DNA from: Agrostemma githago
Lineage: Eukaryota > Streptophyta > Magnoliopsida > Caryophyllales > Caryophyllaceae
Assembly: GCA_958450325.1 (NCBI GenBank)
Contig: OY288243.1
Location: 3,696,586 to 3,760,585, forward strand
DNA length: 64,000 nucleotides
Reading direction: 5' to 3'
In this document: positions 1 through 12,939 of the stretch, in pieces
How the letters are laid out: each line of letters opens with the position of its first letter
Position numbering within the stretch: the stretch's first letter is position 1
Made by a program: the position numbers and the translations under genes
The notes under the pieces: generated by a model
The model's input: only the letters and a program-made list of their open reading frames with translations
The model's database searches: none
What the model was told of the DNA's origin: nothing

Positions 1-530
1 CAAATTCCATAGTACACAACTTCACAACCACCTAATTCTCAAAATTTTAAAAGAACCTAATTCCTCAAATTCCAAAGTAACAATTTCCATAACCATCTAA
101 TTCCATAAGATTACCAAATTTCACGAGATATTACCAAAGCTCGAAATTACCAAGAATTTCATGTTCCTCTAAGGTAAAGTATTACTAAGAAAGCTAAGAG
201 CATGTCGGACGAAATAATTAAATTATTTCAAAATTTGAAATTTCACAAGTTCAACTTTTTTTTTCACAAATGCGAAAAGCACTTAATCAATTAATCAACA
301 CGTGCGTTGAGCACAAACAACCAATAATATGTGTGTTGAGCACAAATAAACCATTAATATATATGGACAAATCAATTTCGAGTAACAACAAATAATCAAC
401 GTCGTTGTGCTAATTAAGCACCAACAATAACCAATATATCCATATTTATAATCAATCAACAATGAATAGCATGAAACCACACAAGAACAAGGTTACTCCA
501 ACACAAAGGTAAGATAGTCATGCATATTTC
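1..530. other. AT-rich sequence left of the chromovirus
   Basis: No gene is supported here. The sequence is AT-rich and contains two diverged copies of a short unit around GTTGAGCACAAA (about 305-350). It lies where the 3' LTR of the minus-strand chromovirus should begin, just beyond a purine-rich tract at about 533-547. The LTR terminus expected there (TGTAACACCCC on the minus strand, as at 6396-6406) is not present. It is either a rearranged 3' end or an unrelated insertion. Confidence 0.4.
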
Positions 531-559
531 TATCCCCCTTAAAACAAAGCTTCGTCCAC

Positions 560-3500
560 GAAGCACGAAAATCTACCTTAGGCACAAAGATGGGGTATTT
601 GTCTCACATGGCTGACTCAATTCCCAAGTAGTCTCCACATTATTATTATTCCACAAAACTTTGGTTGTTCTTATTTCAACCTCTATGAGTTTTACACACT
701 TTACTATCCAAAATATGAACATCTATTCATAAGCCATAGTCTCGCCAAACTCAATGATTTCTACGTCTACCACATGCATGTGATTGATCACTAATGTATT
801 TCCTTAGTTGGGAAAAATGGAACACCTTATGCATTCAATCTAGATCAGCTGGTAAGTACAGTCGGTAAACCACCTCGCCAACACGCTCCAAAATTGCATA
901 CAGACCAATACACTTTGGACTCAATTTTCCCTTCTTACCAAACCTCAATACTCCTTTTGTAGGAGAAATACAAAAAAAAAAATTGTCACAAACCTCAAAT
1001 TCCACATGCCCATGAGTTCTATCTGGATAGGTCTTCTTACGGTCTTGAGTTGCTTTCATTCTGTCAAGTATCCTCCTAACAAGTTCAACCCTTTCGGTTT
1101 TCATCTCACGTCCTAAAACCACATACTCGCTAATATCACCCCAACACACCCAACTCTTACACTTACGTCCGTAAAATGCCTAAATGGTGTCACCTGAATT
1201 ATAACCTGGTAACTATTATTATATGAAAACTTAATAAAATCTAACTTATCCTCCCAACCTCCTTGAAATAATAAGGCATAAGCTCGCAACATGTCCTCAA
1301 ATATTTGATTTGTTCTTTCATTTTGACCATCAATAACTGGATTACACGTTTTGCTCATCTTAAGCTTGGTTCCCAAAACTGTCTGAAATTTTTCCCAAAA
1401 TAATTAAACAAATCTGTATCCCCATATAATTAAATATTCTTTGAAACTCCATAAAGTCTTACCACATGATGTATATAAGCATCCATGAGTTGCTTCTACT
1501 CTCATGTATCTTTCATTGGAATAAATGTGCACTTTCAGGTAACCTATTAATTATAACCCCAAATCATATTATTATCTTTATGTTACCTTAACAATTCAAC
1601 TATAAAATCCATAAAGATTGAACTTCACTTCCACTCGGGAACTTCTAAAGGTTGTAACTTTCTCCGAGGTCTCCTATATTCACTATTAAACTTCTAAAAT
1701 ATCAAGTATCGAGCCACAAAACCTGTAATTTGTTTCTTAATACTAGACCATCAATATCCTAATTCCAAATCCGCATGCATTTTATCACCTCCCAAATAAA
1801 CATAATACATCTTTTCTTTTAATTCCTTGTGGTTAGGTACGCCAATTCTACCTCAACACTTAATAAATACATTCTCATCGCGCTTGACAAAGCATACTCA
1901 TTCACCGATCAACTTATCCTAGAAAAATTTATCACCACCTTGTAACTCTCTAATAACTCTCATCAATTCCCTCTCAACAGATAACACACTAGACGAGGTT
2001 GCTAATTTTGCCATAATGATCCCAAATATTAGAAACTCTTCCCTCAGTTTATCACGGTGCATCACTAACAGTTTTGTATGGAAAAATTTACTCCAGGCAT
2101 CAGCCACCACATTGGCATTTCTTACCTGATACCGAATCTTGTAGTTCTTAATCAAATCCAACCACCTCCTCTATCTCGTTTTTAGCTCCTAAAGGGGGTA
2201 AATATATATCTTAAAATTTTTGTGATCATAAAAACTTTAGAGGGTACACCAAACAGATAATGTCTCCCAATTTCAAGATAACGACTACGGTTGCTAACTC
2301 TAAATCATTAGTAGGGTAATTTTTCCATAAAGGTGCAACTGCCTAAATGCATAAGCAATCATTCTCTCAGTCTGCTAAAAAACATAACCTAATCCATTCT
2401 TAAAATGCATATGTATAAACTTCATAATTTTCATTTCCACCCGGTAAAGTCAACCTCAAAACAGTTGCCAAATTTTCCTTTAAAATTCGAAATGATTTTT
2501 TACACCCCTCATCCCAATAAAATGTTGTGACTTTCCTTATAAATGTGGTCATTAATCTATCTATTATGGAGGACCCTTCACCAATCTCTTATAGTAACCA
2601 GCTAAACCCAAAAGCTATGAATTTCAGCCACAAATTTCAATCTAGATCACTCTTTAACAGCTTTAACCTTAGCAGGATCTACTAACACTCCATCCTTATA
2701 TATATTATGCCCAAGAAAAGTTACTTGATCCAACCAAAACTCTTACACCTTGAAAATTTTTCAATTACTATTTTTCTCTCAAGATGCCTAAGACAATTTG
2801 TAAATGTTTCTCGTGCTCTTCTTCATTCTTTGAATAAATCACTATGTCATCAATGAATATCACAACAAATCTAGGTAAGTCCTCAAAGTTCAGTTCATCA
2901 AGTCCATAAGACACAGCGGGTACACTAGTCAACCCAAAAGACATCACAATAAACTTATAGTGGCCATATCTAGTAGAAATTGTAGTTTTAGGTATATCCT
3001 CAAACGATATAAAATAAATTGGTGGTTCCCAAATCGCAAGTCAATTTTAGAGGAACATAGGCCCCCTTCTACTGGTTAACTAAATCATCAATTTCAGGTA
3101 AGAGATTCCAATTCTATAATAACTTAATTCAATTCTCGATAATCAATACACAACCTCAAAGTTCCATCATTCTTTTTCACAAATAAGACAGGGCACCCCA
3201 AGGCAACACGCTAGGCCTAAATATATCCTTTCTCAATCAGTACATCTAATTGTTTCTTAAGTTCTCGCATATATAAGGGTGAAATACAGTGTGGTCATTC
3301 AGCCGTTGGACTCGTCCCTGATACTAGATCGATCTTGAACTCAAATTCTTTAAATGTGTGGCATTTGTGGTATATTCCAAGGTAACAATTAACAAACTCA
3401 CTCACTACAGAAATTTCACTCAAGTCAAGGTATTCAACCCTCAAAGTCGAGATATTCAACACTCAAATCCCTTATTTGACACAAACTCATCTAAGCTTCT

Positions 3501-3870
3501 CTAGCTAAATAAACTATGTCCTATAAGATACTCTCAAATTTTTAGGTCCTCCAAAGAAAATTTTCCTATGTCCATAATCAATATTAGCCCGATGAAATTT
3601 TAGTCAATCCATCCTCAAAATCACATCAAAGTAATGTAATAGGAATTCTAGCAAGTCTACTTCCAAACCATGATCACCAATAAACACACACACATCCTTA
3701 TACATCAATTTATGGTTTACTAAGCCCCAAATGACATGACAAAAATCAAAATATCCACAATTTCACTAAGTTCTACGCTCCTTTCATCCACAAACATAGT
3801 CCACTAGAGTGAGATGCACCACAATCAACAATACATGGGCTGAAATAGAGTCACTAGAAAATTACCCAAA
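560..3870 (-). pseudogene. Decayed chromovirus pol polyprotein
   Basis: Recognisable blocks, in coding order on the minus strand: an aspartic protease core DCGASHS (about 3812-3845); the protease-RT linker FDVIL.MDWL (about 3595-3635); reverse transcriptase with VIFIDDIVIYS, the F/YxDD active-site box (2832-2863); an RNase H end with NANVVADA (1919-2161); integrase core with DGQNERTNQIFEDMLRAY (about 1113-1376); the GPY/F-like module KGKLSPKCIGLYAILERVGE (about 865-940); and a chromodomain end VLWNNNNVETTWE (about 600-690). Stops and frameshifts separate the blocks, and the RT asparagine-rich and tyrosine-rich regions are broken up. The family assignment rests on the motif order and the chromodomain. 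Confidence 0.85.
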
Positions 3871-4265
3871 ACAATCTCTATATTCTCAATTTCCGATCCT
3901 CTTTATTCATGACATAAAGCTTCCCGAATTCCAATAAATGATATCTCATTACAATTAGGCATAAGATGGTTCTATCTCAAATAATAACGTAAGTAAAGTT
4001 CACCTCTATCGCAGTTCAATAAGGTATGGGTAATAATACTAAAGCATGACAAATATATAACATGACTAATATAAATATAAACATAATAATTCATACGCAA
4101 AAACATAATAATTCATGCGTATGCAATGCACCCAATCCACCCAACACTCAATTTTTATACAAAAGGCAAAAAAAATAATTTTTTTATAATAATTTCAAAT
4201 ATAAAGATGAATATTTTTTTTAAACCATTTCAAAATTTGCATAACATTTCGGAAAAACCTGTTGC

Positions 4266-4277
4266 TCTGATACCAAC
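4266..4277 (-). other. Primer-binding site of the chromovirus
   Basis: The minus strand reads TGGTATCAGAGC immediately inside the 5' LTR. This is the standard plant retrotransposon site complementary to the 3' end of initiator methionine tRNA. It fixes the element's orientation and the inner boundary of the LTR. Confidence 0.85.
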
Positions 4278-6406
4278 TGTAACAGCCCCAAATTTTTGCG
4301 ACCAAAATAATAAACTGAAAACGGAAAATTCAAAGTTGTTACTCCGCACTTAGCTCACAAAGCCAAGTGCAAGGCAAATAAAATAATATATAAATCAACC
4401 GAAAAACGCGTTTAATATAAATAAGTGAAACGAAGTATAATTTCGATACTTAATTAAATGAAAAAGTTGCAGCGGAAGACTTAAATTTTACAAAATCCAA
4501 AACGGTTTAAAACAATTGTCAACCGATAATCCGATATAAATATAAATGGTTCGGAAGTAGTGTTAAATAATAAAATCCTTCCTCGCTCAGCATCCCGAAA
4601 CAAAAATGCACCCATGCAGCATATTAAGTGTACCTATCAACTGTACCCAAACATAAATAGGTACAGGTTCCAGCGGGGGAACGACCCAAAACAAAGGACG
4701 TCAGCAAAGCTGAGTAAAGTATATTATAATAAAAACGTACACAATAATTATATTTTGTAGTAAACGGAAATCAGAGTTAAAAGTCATTGTCTCGATACCA
4801 AGCACAATACTGTAAAAACAATAGTTAAAACCAAAATCAACCAAAATATATTTTTCACCACCTGTGTGCCAAGGTCCTACCCTTGCACAGTCTAGAGGTA
4901 ACCACCTGTGCTTAGCTAGACTCATAATAGTGTGCACCTCTCACATTTGGACAGTCAGTAGGATGAAACTGCCAAAGGAGAAAGTCTAACTCCCTAGCGA
5001 GTGAGGGCCGGACAATCCTCACCCAAAAATAGTTTCGGGACGAAGTCCCAGGAACGTCTTAGACGCACCTTAAAACCATCTAGACCAACAGAGCTCCTAG
5101 AGTCCGTTATAAGTTACCAAAAATTTTATCAAAACAGTACCAATACGTGATCTGTGTCACAAGTTAAATATCCAAAATATTAGGAGTATCATAAAAATTC
5201 ACCATTGACAAAATACTTTACAAACCACTTTGAAAATATAATTTAAACCGAACATGCTCTTTACTTAAATGTGAAAAGGGTAAAATGTCCTTGCCTCTCA
5301 AGACGGTCAACCCAAGCTAAATTAATCCAAAGATTATTTCTCCTCGAACCCACAAACTACAAATAATACAAATCGATTTAATGAACTAACCAAATAATAT
5401 TAAGACAGCCCAAACTTTCAAACCGATATAACTTGTCTGAGTTCTCGTCCCGTAAGTAATCCATCTGCTCACATATAATTATCTTAATGACCCACATGAA
5501 CCCGTCTCAAGACTAAAAGAGAAGCTCCAAATATCGATCCACAAGCCAACCATATTACGACCACAACCACCCTTCATTAATCTTTCTAACAAACGATTAG
5601 TGTAATTGCATATAACTCCCCAAATCATATCTTTTTTTTTTGTTCTAGTCTGCCCAAAACGAACGACAAGTCTCAATTACAGCACAACCCAACTAATCTA
5701 CTATCTCTTCTCCACACACACAAATACCCACAAACAGAATGCCAAAAGAAATTCCGTCCTAATGAGTACGTTTGTCCAGATTTGAAACCCAAATATCAGC
5801 ATATTCGACATTCGTCTCCGTCATTAATCGACAACTAAGAACAACATAATCAGCCTCAAACAATATTCATACACCACCCATAGATTTGTGAACTAATTCA
5901 ATAAATTATATACATATATATAATGAGTAAATAAGGATTTTCGATAATTTTGATACTTACCGTCTATATAATCGGGTAGAAGGATGAGAGGCAATCGAAC
6001 ACGTGATCGAGGCATCGAAGGACGGAGACTACACATGTCAAGATATGAGTGCAAGGGGAAAACATGAAGTTGAGAAGGAGGGTGTAATAGCAGCAGTAGT
6101 GCGGCTGATAAGTAAAAGGGAAGGAGGTGTGATTTCAAAAGAGTGTATGCGTATGATGAAGTATAGGGTTATTAGGATTTTCCTTTGTCTGAGTCACAAG
6201 TTGGACCAAACCTGAACTCAAGACCGAAATTGCTTTAAATAATGCTTCACTCTGAAATGGTCGAAAATCAATTTATTTGACGGAAGTCCAAAATATTTTT
6301 ATTTTGATATCGACAACGAAAGTACTTTTTCAACTTAAAAGCCCGATTTAGATAAAATAGGAAAGTAACGTCTTACAAATGACTCGGAAAATAACGGGGT
6401 GTTACA
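4278..6406 (-). repeat. 5' LTR of the chromovirus, 2129 bp
   Basis: The ends are TGTAACAGCCCC (left) and GGGGTGTTACA (right), a TG...CA pair with an inverted repeat of about 11 bases. The primer-binding site abuts the left end, so on the minus strand this is the upstream LTR. No coding sequence of note is present. A second copy for dating is not in the window. Confidence 0.8.
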
Positions 6407-8148
6407 GTCGGTCCACAGGGAACGGAGTGTGTTGACAAGTTTAAAGCGGCGTGTTTGATGTCTAGGGGGGGTTCCTAAGGGTCGAGTCTATACTAGAGAA
6501 ATGACTACAAGAATAACTAGGGGTGGTCAATCTAGGGAAAGGCGTTAGGGGGAAGTCGGGATTCGGAACATGGAGTCTAAGAAGGTCGGAATCGAGTTTT
6601 TGTTGCAACATTGATAAAGGGAGAATGCCACCTTTCGGTTTCTTCACCCAACCCACCTAAAAACCCGTTTTCGCGGCGAAGAAGGGTAAGTCTCTAATTG
6701 TGGTAATTTCTACCCCGAGTTTCCCCATATTGATAGAAATGAGTCAAAGTCGGTCTAGTTGGCCGGACTAAAACAACAATGACACAACAACCACAAGCAA
6801 GATAAACTAACAAGCAAGCAACCCACCAACATCCCTAAATTCAAATAATCCAAGTCCTCATCCCTAAACCCTCCAACAAGAAATCTACCCAGTAATCATA
6901 ATGGAAGACAATAAAACATTAACTAAGGAGAAAATAACTATAACATGCATGGTAACTAGATCTAAAGAAAACTAACAACAAAATGATGAGAAAACTATGA
7001 TCTAACAATTACCCACTAAACTATTGTAGAGACAAGATCTAACAAAATAGATTAGAGAATAATCTAGAACAACATAAGTAAAATCTAGATAAACTAACAA
7101 TACTAAGATGATCTAAACAAGACAATAATGAGAAGACTAAATTAAATCTAAACTAGAGATTAGAGAGTGGAAGAGAAATATACCAACTATGAAGATCTAC
7201 AAGAAATAAGAAGATTGCATAAATAAAGGTTGAATCTTTGATGGAGAGAATGAAGAACTTGTCACTAATTTTTCAATAAACCCAACAAATCTTCAATTAA
7301 AACTTGAATAATCTTCTACAAACTTGAAATCTAGAAAATTGTTGATAGAAACTAAGTAGATCTACTACTAAATTACTACTAGAATTACTAAGAATATTAC
7401 TAGATTGTTCTACTAATGGATGGTGTAATGTGATGGATGACTACACTAATGGAGGCCTATTACTACTTACCTACTCTAATGATGGATTATGACTACTTGT
7501 TTGGGCAACAAACTAGGGTAACATATATATAGTAAAGCCTTAATGGGTCTCTTAACCTAAAGCCCAAATCCAACTTTTGTTTCATTAGTGAGACAATCAT
7601 CCTTTGCATCCCTGCGGCTCGATGGACTAATCCCACCGGGTGAAATTTCGCTCGGTGAGATTTTCTTCACTTTTTGCGATTTCCGGCGTTTTTCACCATC
7701 GGGCGAAATTTCATCCGGTGGGCGAAATTCCGCCCGGTCAACTTCGCCCGGTGAGGAAGCTCGGTAAATCTTCGGGGTGGCGCTTTACCGTCGGGTAAAA
7801 TTTCGCCCGGTGGTGTCTCACCGGGTGAAATTTCGCCCGGTCATATCTCTGGCCTCTTTCCTTGTCTCATTCTTCGTCAATTGATTGGATAACTTTAAAC
7901 TTTAAGTTGTGTGCTTTGCTCTTTGGACGGTATTTCCTTCTCTTGTGCTCATGGAAGCTCGATCGTGATTTCGGTGCCAAATCCTATCAAAATTGATAGA
8001 AAAACAACCAAAAACAGGTAAAACGCACAAGAGGGACGCTAATGCGAGAAGTACTCAAAATATGGCGATAATCGCACTCTAGACTCGCAAAACGATGGAA
8101 AAACGAGTCTAAATGGGAGAAAAAATGGTCTAAATTTAGCACACAACA
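6407..8148 (-). mobile_element. Tat/Athila-like LTR, cut by the chromovirus
   Basis: The minus strand starts TGTTGTGTGC at 8148, inside copia integrase sequence, and runs to 6407, where the chromovirus interrupts it just after CCCTGTGGACCGAC. A 'ccttgtgga-cga' end block like this is common near the end of Tat/Athila-type LTRs, and a related block (TCCTTGTGGATACGATCC) is seen in the solo LTR at 49469-50910. It is noncoding. It contains a long run rich in GATCTA/CTAGA (about 6960-7400) and, at about 7630-7850, several copies of a self-complementary box of the type CCGGGTGAAATTTCGCCCGG. Family placement is inferred from these motifs only. Confidence 0.55.
7630..7850. repeat. Cluster of self-complementary CCGGGTGAAATTTCGCCCGG boxes
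   Basis: At least five variants of a roughly 20-bp near-palindrome (CCGGG-TGAAATTTCG-CCCGGT and half copies) occur in about 220 bases, with spacers. A related pair appears at 55020-55085. Confidence 0.75.
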
Positions 8149-8529
8149 ATATGTTCAAAACATTGGACATCACGAGACACAAATATTCGTTTTTCTTTCA
8201 AATCATATACCTTCCCGCCTTTCTTACTACGTGGGTAGCCAATAAATATGCACCGTTTCCCTCATTCTCCAAACTTATCCTTGGGCTTGTCTTTGTTATG
8301 GACGTAACAAAGGCAACCTAGAACCCGCAAATGATCTAATTTCGGTTTCCTTTTATACAATAGCTCATATGGGGTTTTACCATCTAACAAGGGGGTGGGT
8401 GCGATTTATTAAATAAGCGGCCGTCAAAATATATACTCTCCCCAGAATTGAATAGGGAACTCTCCTTGGAAACGAAGTGCTCGATATTGAGGTTGTCGCT
8501 CTGCAAGTACAACCTTTAACCCACTACAA

Positions 8530-8810
8530 GAAATAATGCATGTAGCTACTAATCACGCGCGACTGATAAATTCAGTGGCTAATTTAGCGACTGAAAGTTC
8601 AACGCGCGACCGATATTAGTAGCTGGACGAGGAGACGGAAATTTAAAAAATTAATTAAATTTAGCGACCGAAATCGGTCGCTAAAATAATCGGCGCGCGA
8701 CCGATTTCAGTCGCTAAATTAGTGAAATGGCGACAGATTTAGCGACTGAAATCGGTCGCTAATGAGAGTGGCGCGCGACCGATTTCGGTCGCTAAAGATC
8801 GTAATTTTTT
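8530..8810. repeat. Left subterminal repeats of CACTA-1
   Basis: Repeated units of the type TAGCGACCGAAATCGGTCGCTAA, about 20 bp and self-complementary, in both orientations and interspersed with GGCGCGCGACCGATTT. In the CACTA family such subterminal motifs are binding sites for the TNPA-type protein. The units here mostly read GCGACCG/CGGTCGC, unlike those at the right end. Confidence 0.85.
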
Positions 8811-9367
8811 TTAAATTAACGAACACCCCCCTCCCCCGGCTCATTCTACCATTTCACTCTATCTCTCTAAAAACCCTCCCCCTCTCTCTAAAACTCGTCC
8901 CTCCTCCTTTCCTCTTCATTCCTTCTTCAATTCTCTCATTTTCCTTAAGGTATGTTTATCTATCTTTATTTAGTTTCAATTATTTGTTAATTTCTGTTTT
9001 TATCGATTTAAATAAATTATTTATTGGGTTGGATAGTTTCTTAGTTGTTGGAAAATTTAGTGTAGTTAGGATTTTAATCGCCCAATAGGTTCCCCAATTT
9101 GAATTAGGTAGATTGTTAGTATAAAATTAGGGTTTGCAGTTAAGTAGTTGATTGAATTGGGTTGTTTTGATGTGTTAGGAATTTGGAAGTAAAATACAAT
9201 TATGCCGATTTGGTGATGTAATTATGGACGAATTGGGTGGAAATAGTACTATGTTTAGGTGAATTGAGAATTTTACATAATATTTGACTAGTGTATATAT
9301 ATTAGTAAATTACTTTAGAGAAAATAATTTGTATGTGGTTATTGTCTTAAATTTTTTAGATAAGAAA

Positions 9368-11383
9368 ATGAAGAGACAGGAACGAAAATGGATGTATGGG
9401 GAAAGATTCGATAAGAAACGACGTCCCACAAAGGAATTTTTAGAGGGTGTTAATCGCTTTCTTGAGTTCGCTAAGACTCATCCTGAATACGCGTCAGATG
9501 GTAGATTTAGGTGTCCTTGTGTGAAATGTAAGAACATCAAATTCTTGGATAGTATTTTGATTAAGGAACATATTATCTCAGATGGGTTTAGCCCAAATTA
9601 CTATTATTGGATTTGTCATGGTGAGAAGTCTGCTTTTGAGGAATCTAAGGTGGATCAGAATGAGGGCGGGGTGAGAGGAATGATTGTTGATGTGGTTGAG
9701 TGCAATTTGTTTAATGATGAGAGCATGTACACTAACGACGATGACCAACCAACCCCACAAGAGCCAAACCCACGAGCGAAAGCTTTTTTTGATATGTTAG
9801 AGGCTGCGGAGAAGCCATTATATGAAGGGTGTGATGTGACATTGTTAGAAGTCGCGTCTATGGTAGTGACCCTTAAATGTGAGTATAACCTACCTTTTGG
9901 GTGCGTAGACGGTATCGCTGCGTTGATTGAGAAACTCATCCCAAAAGACAACATTATGACCAAAACATTCTACAACACCAAAAAAATAGTTAAAGGTCTT
10001 GAACTTCCGCATCAAAAGATCGATGCTTGTCCCGATGGATGTATGCTTTTTTGGAAGGACGATGCCATGCTTGAGGAATGTAAGATATGTGGGAAGGGTA
10101 GATACAAAACTGTAGATGGAAATATTGTTTTGAGGGGTAAGAAGGGAAAGAGTGTTGCGAGGCATAAAAAACCTATATCACTTAGTCGACTTACCTACTT
10201 TCCCATCGCCCCTAGACTTCAAAAATTATACGCAACCAAAACCATTGCCGAACAAATGAAGTGGCATCAAGAAGAAACTCGTGTAGAGGGGAAGATGTGT
10301 CATCCTAGTGACGGGGAGGAGTGGAAACGGTTTGATAGGATTTACCCTGAATTTGCTGAGGAACCCCGTAATGTGAGACTTGGGCTGTGTACCGATGGGT
10401 TCGCCCCTTTCGGTCAGTTCGGTAAGTCATACTCATGCTGGCCTGTCATGGTCACACCGTACAACTTACCCCCATGGCTTTGTCTGAAACCACCGTTCAT
10501 CTTCCTTTCTCTCATTGTTCCCGGCCCAAAAAATCCCAAAAACCACTTGGATGTTTACTTACAACCAGTGATAGAGGAATTGAAACACTTGTGGGAAGTA
10601 GGGGTGGAGACATATGATGTGTCGTTGAAACAAAATTTCCAGCTTAGAGCATCGCTTTTGTGGACTATAAACGATTTTCCTGCGTATGGTATGTTGAGCG
10701 GTTGGTCTACGGCGGGCCAAAAAGCGTGTCCTTGTTGCATGAGTGAAAGTAAAGCATTCTACCTACGTAATTCAAGCAAAATTAGTTGGTTTGAATGTCA
10801 TAGACAGTTTCTACCTGAGGGTCACATGTACAGGAAGAATAGGAGAGTTTTCAAGAAGGGTGAGGTGGTGATAGATGAGGCACCGATTCGTCTCCAAGGT
10901 GATAAGATTTGGGAGGTGATTTCAGAGTTCCCATCTACTGTTGACGGGAACGATCAAGAGTTCAAAGATCTTAAGAAATTGAAAAATGGTTGGTTTAAAA
11001 GAAGCATCTTCTTCGACCTTCCATATTGGAGTACTTTATTACTCCGACATAATCTGGACGTGATGCATATTGAGAAGAATTTCTTTGAGCAACTGATTCA
11101 CACCGTCATGGATGTAGAGGGTAAGACATGTGACACCGTAGGATCCCGAAAAGATTTGAAAAAAATTTGTGACCGTCCGAAACTACATATCAAGCGGGAT
11201 GGGTCCAAGCCTAGGGCCTTGTTTAGCCTTGATAAGGCTCAGAGAAAGGTCGTGTTAGAGTGGGTAGGGAGACTGAAGTTCCCTGATGGGTATGCATCCG
11301 ATTTTAGTCGGTGTGTGGACATTAAGAACCTGAAGCTCCAAGGCTTGAAGAGTCACGACTGCCACGTGTTCATGCGACGGTGA
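9368..11383 (+). pseudogene. CACTA-1 TNP2-type transposase, C-terminally truncated (671 aa)
   Basis: This is the catalytic transposase of CACTA elements. I start it at the ATG at 9368 (protein MKRQERKWMYGERF...); the frame is open upstream, but the start context and the homologous start of the CACTA-3 copy support this one. The N-terminus matches the transposase-associated domain (RCPCVKCKN, about residues 45-60; YYYWICHGE). The TNP2 core follows with LGLCTDGFAPFGQFGKSYSC, FPAYGMLSGWST, CPCC and HNLDVMHIEKNFFEQ. It stops just after KSHDCHVFM, where relatives continue into the DUF4218 and DUF4216 regions. Here two arginines and a TGA follow, and the sequence then turns into the second gene. 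The loss of about 480 C-terminal residues compared with the 1150-aa CACTA-3 copy argues that it is defective. Confidence 0.85.
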
Positions 11384-12696
11384 CTGGTGATTGGTGTCAA
11401 GGACAGTTTCAAGGACAGTTCATGAATGATTTGACTACTTACTGCACGAGCTGGACTAAGTTGCCTCTGTGGCAACGGGAGAAGTGGTTTGCCAACTTCA
11501 AGGTACACCAATTTCTGATTTTTATTAATTATTTGTTACTGTTTACAGATTACTAATACAACGACAACAAACTATCTTGCAGTTGAAACACTTCTACAAC
11601 GATGGTCTCGAGGTGGCTGTGAGAGACAGATACATGGATGTCGCAAAGGAAAGATACAAAGACATGATGTATAAGATGGCAAGCGATGAAAAGTTACAGA
11701 AACAACTTAGAGGTTCGATTACTAAATTGGTGTTAGTACCTGAACAGAAAGTTGTATATATATTCAAAACATTTATTGATCTCAAAGTGTATAAATTGTA
11801 GGTGACGCCATCCAACAGTTCCAAACAGCGCGAGCCGACCCGAAGTTCCTGAAGAGATCCGTCCAGGCTAAGAAGAACAAGAGGCGGGGAGGGGACCCCG
11901 AGGCGGAGGCGGAGTGCACCCACTACGGTGGGTCGCAGTCGATGCACCAGCGGGCCATGAACGTTAGTATTTCTGTTCCTTTGATTTTTATATTGGATTC
12001 TTATTTAATGTTTTCATTATAAAAATAAATGAAAAATCTACATGTACTGTCAACAGGTGAAGAAGAAAACCGGAGAATTCCCTCCTCCTGTGCAGCTATT
12101 TCTCGAAGCGAAGAGTAAGGGGGACGATGCCACCGGTCGATCATTCGCCACGAAGAAGGATTTGGAGATTTGGGTAAGTTTCAAACACAATACTTTGTTA
12201 CTTTTTTTTCTTCAAATTAAACAATCAACCTAATCATGACTTCTATTTCTTTCAGAGATCGTATTTGGCGGCCACTAGAGCGCCCGAGAATGAAGGTGTG
12301 GACCCGAGCACCATTTGGTTTAGAGTCGCGGAGGGATACCGCAAGGGAGCGGTGTACGGTACGGGGAACGCTCATTCCCTGTACTGGACACCACCCAATG
12401 TTCGGGGGGCCCATTCTACGACGACCGAGTGTGTACCATCCGAGATGGCTGAGATGAGGGCGGAAATTCAAGAGGAGAGGGCGCAACGGGCAGCTATGGC
12501 CAAGCAGATGAAGGAGCAGAATGAGAGGTTGAAGACGCAGGAGTCCATTAACCTGCAAATTCTGGAAGAGATACGGCGTCTTAGGAACACGCAGCAATAT
12601 AAATGCAACTCCGGCCCCACTCCCCGATTCCCGGATCCTAGAGACCCCTTCGGTGGCGGTGGTAGTGGTGCGTCCGCTAGTTTTCCTGTTGGCTGA
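11376..12696 (+). pseudogene. CACTA-1 TNPA/PTTA-like gene, 5'-truncated
   Basis: The second CACTA gene (plant transposase Ptta/En/Spm, TNPA-type DNA-binding protein). Exons readable by GT-AG sites with the frame kept: about 11376-11502, 11583-11712, 11802-11962, 12057-12173 and 12256-12696 (TGA). Visible motifs are TKLPLWQREKWFANFK, KKKTGEFPPPVQLFLEAK, a WFRVAEGYRKGAVYGTG block and a C-terminal coiled coil (AEMRAEIQEERAQRAAMAKQ), then a Gly/Ser-rich tail. The gene lacks its 5' exons: the first readable exon emerges from the deletion junction beside the truncated transposase. TNPA-type proteins normally bind subterminal repeats. No start codon can be assigned. Confidence 0.7.
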
Positions 12697-12939
12697 GTTG
12701 ATTGAATGAAAACAATTTGTAGTTTCTGAATGCTTGTTGAAAAAACTGTTTGTAACAACACTTTTAATTTAGTGTATTCACGACGTTTGCGTACTTGGTT
12801 GACAATTTTGGAGTGTGAAGCTTGCATAACGTTTGGAATAACGTTTGGAATGATGTTTGGGATGTATTGTGGTTGTTGGTTTGTTTTATTGTGCAGATTT
12901 TGGCTAGAAAAATAATAAATGTAACCGGCCTATTTCTGG

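Larger units (their letters stand above)
533..6406 (-). mobile_element. Ty3/gypsy chromovirus (Tekay/Del-like), partial and degraded
   Basis: This is an LTR retrotransposon on the minus strand. Reading leftwards it has a 2.1-kb 5' LTR (4278-6406), a primer-binding site directly beside the LTR (TGGTATCAGAGC, 4266-4277, complementary to initiator Met tRNA), then protease, reverse transcriptase, RNase H, integrase with GPY/F module and chromodomain motifs, and a polypurine-like tract near 533-547. The order PR-RT-RH-IN and the C-terminal chromodomain place it among chromoviruses. Only about 400 bases separate the protease motif from the primer-binding site, so most of gag is missing. Many stops and frameshifts make it non-functional. 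The 3' LTR is not visible in the window. It is inserted in a Tat/Athila-like LTR; the expected duplication beside the 5' LTR is GTCGG (6407-6411), and its partner is outside the window. Confidence 0.85.

Noticed and set aside
295..480. Minus-strand open frame with hydrophobic Cys/Tyr-rich protein
   Set aside because: AT-rich repeat with no motif and next to a broken retroelement; coding is unsupported.
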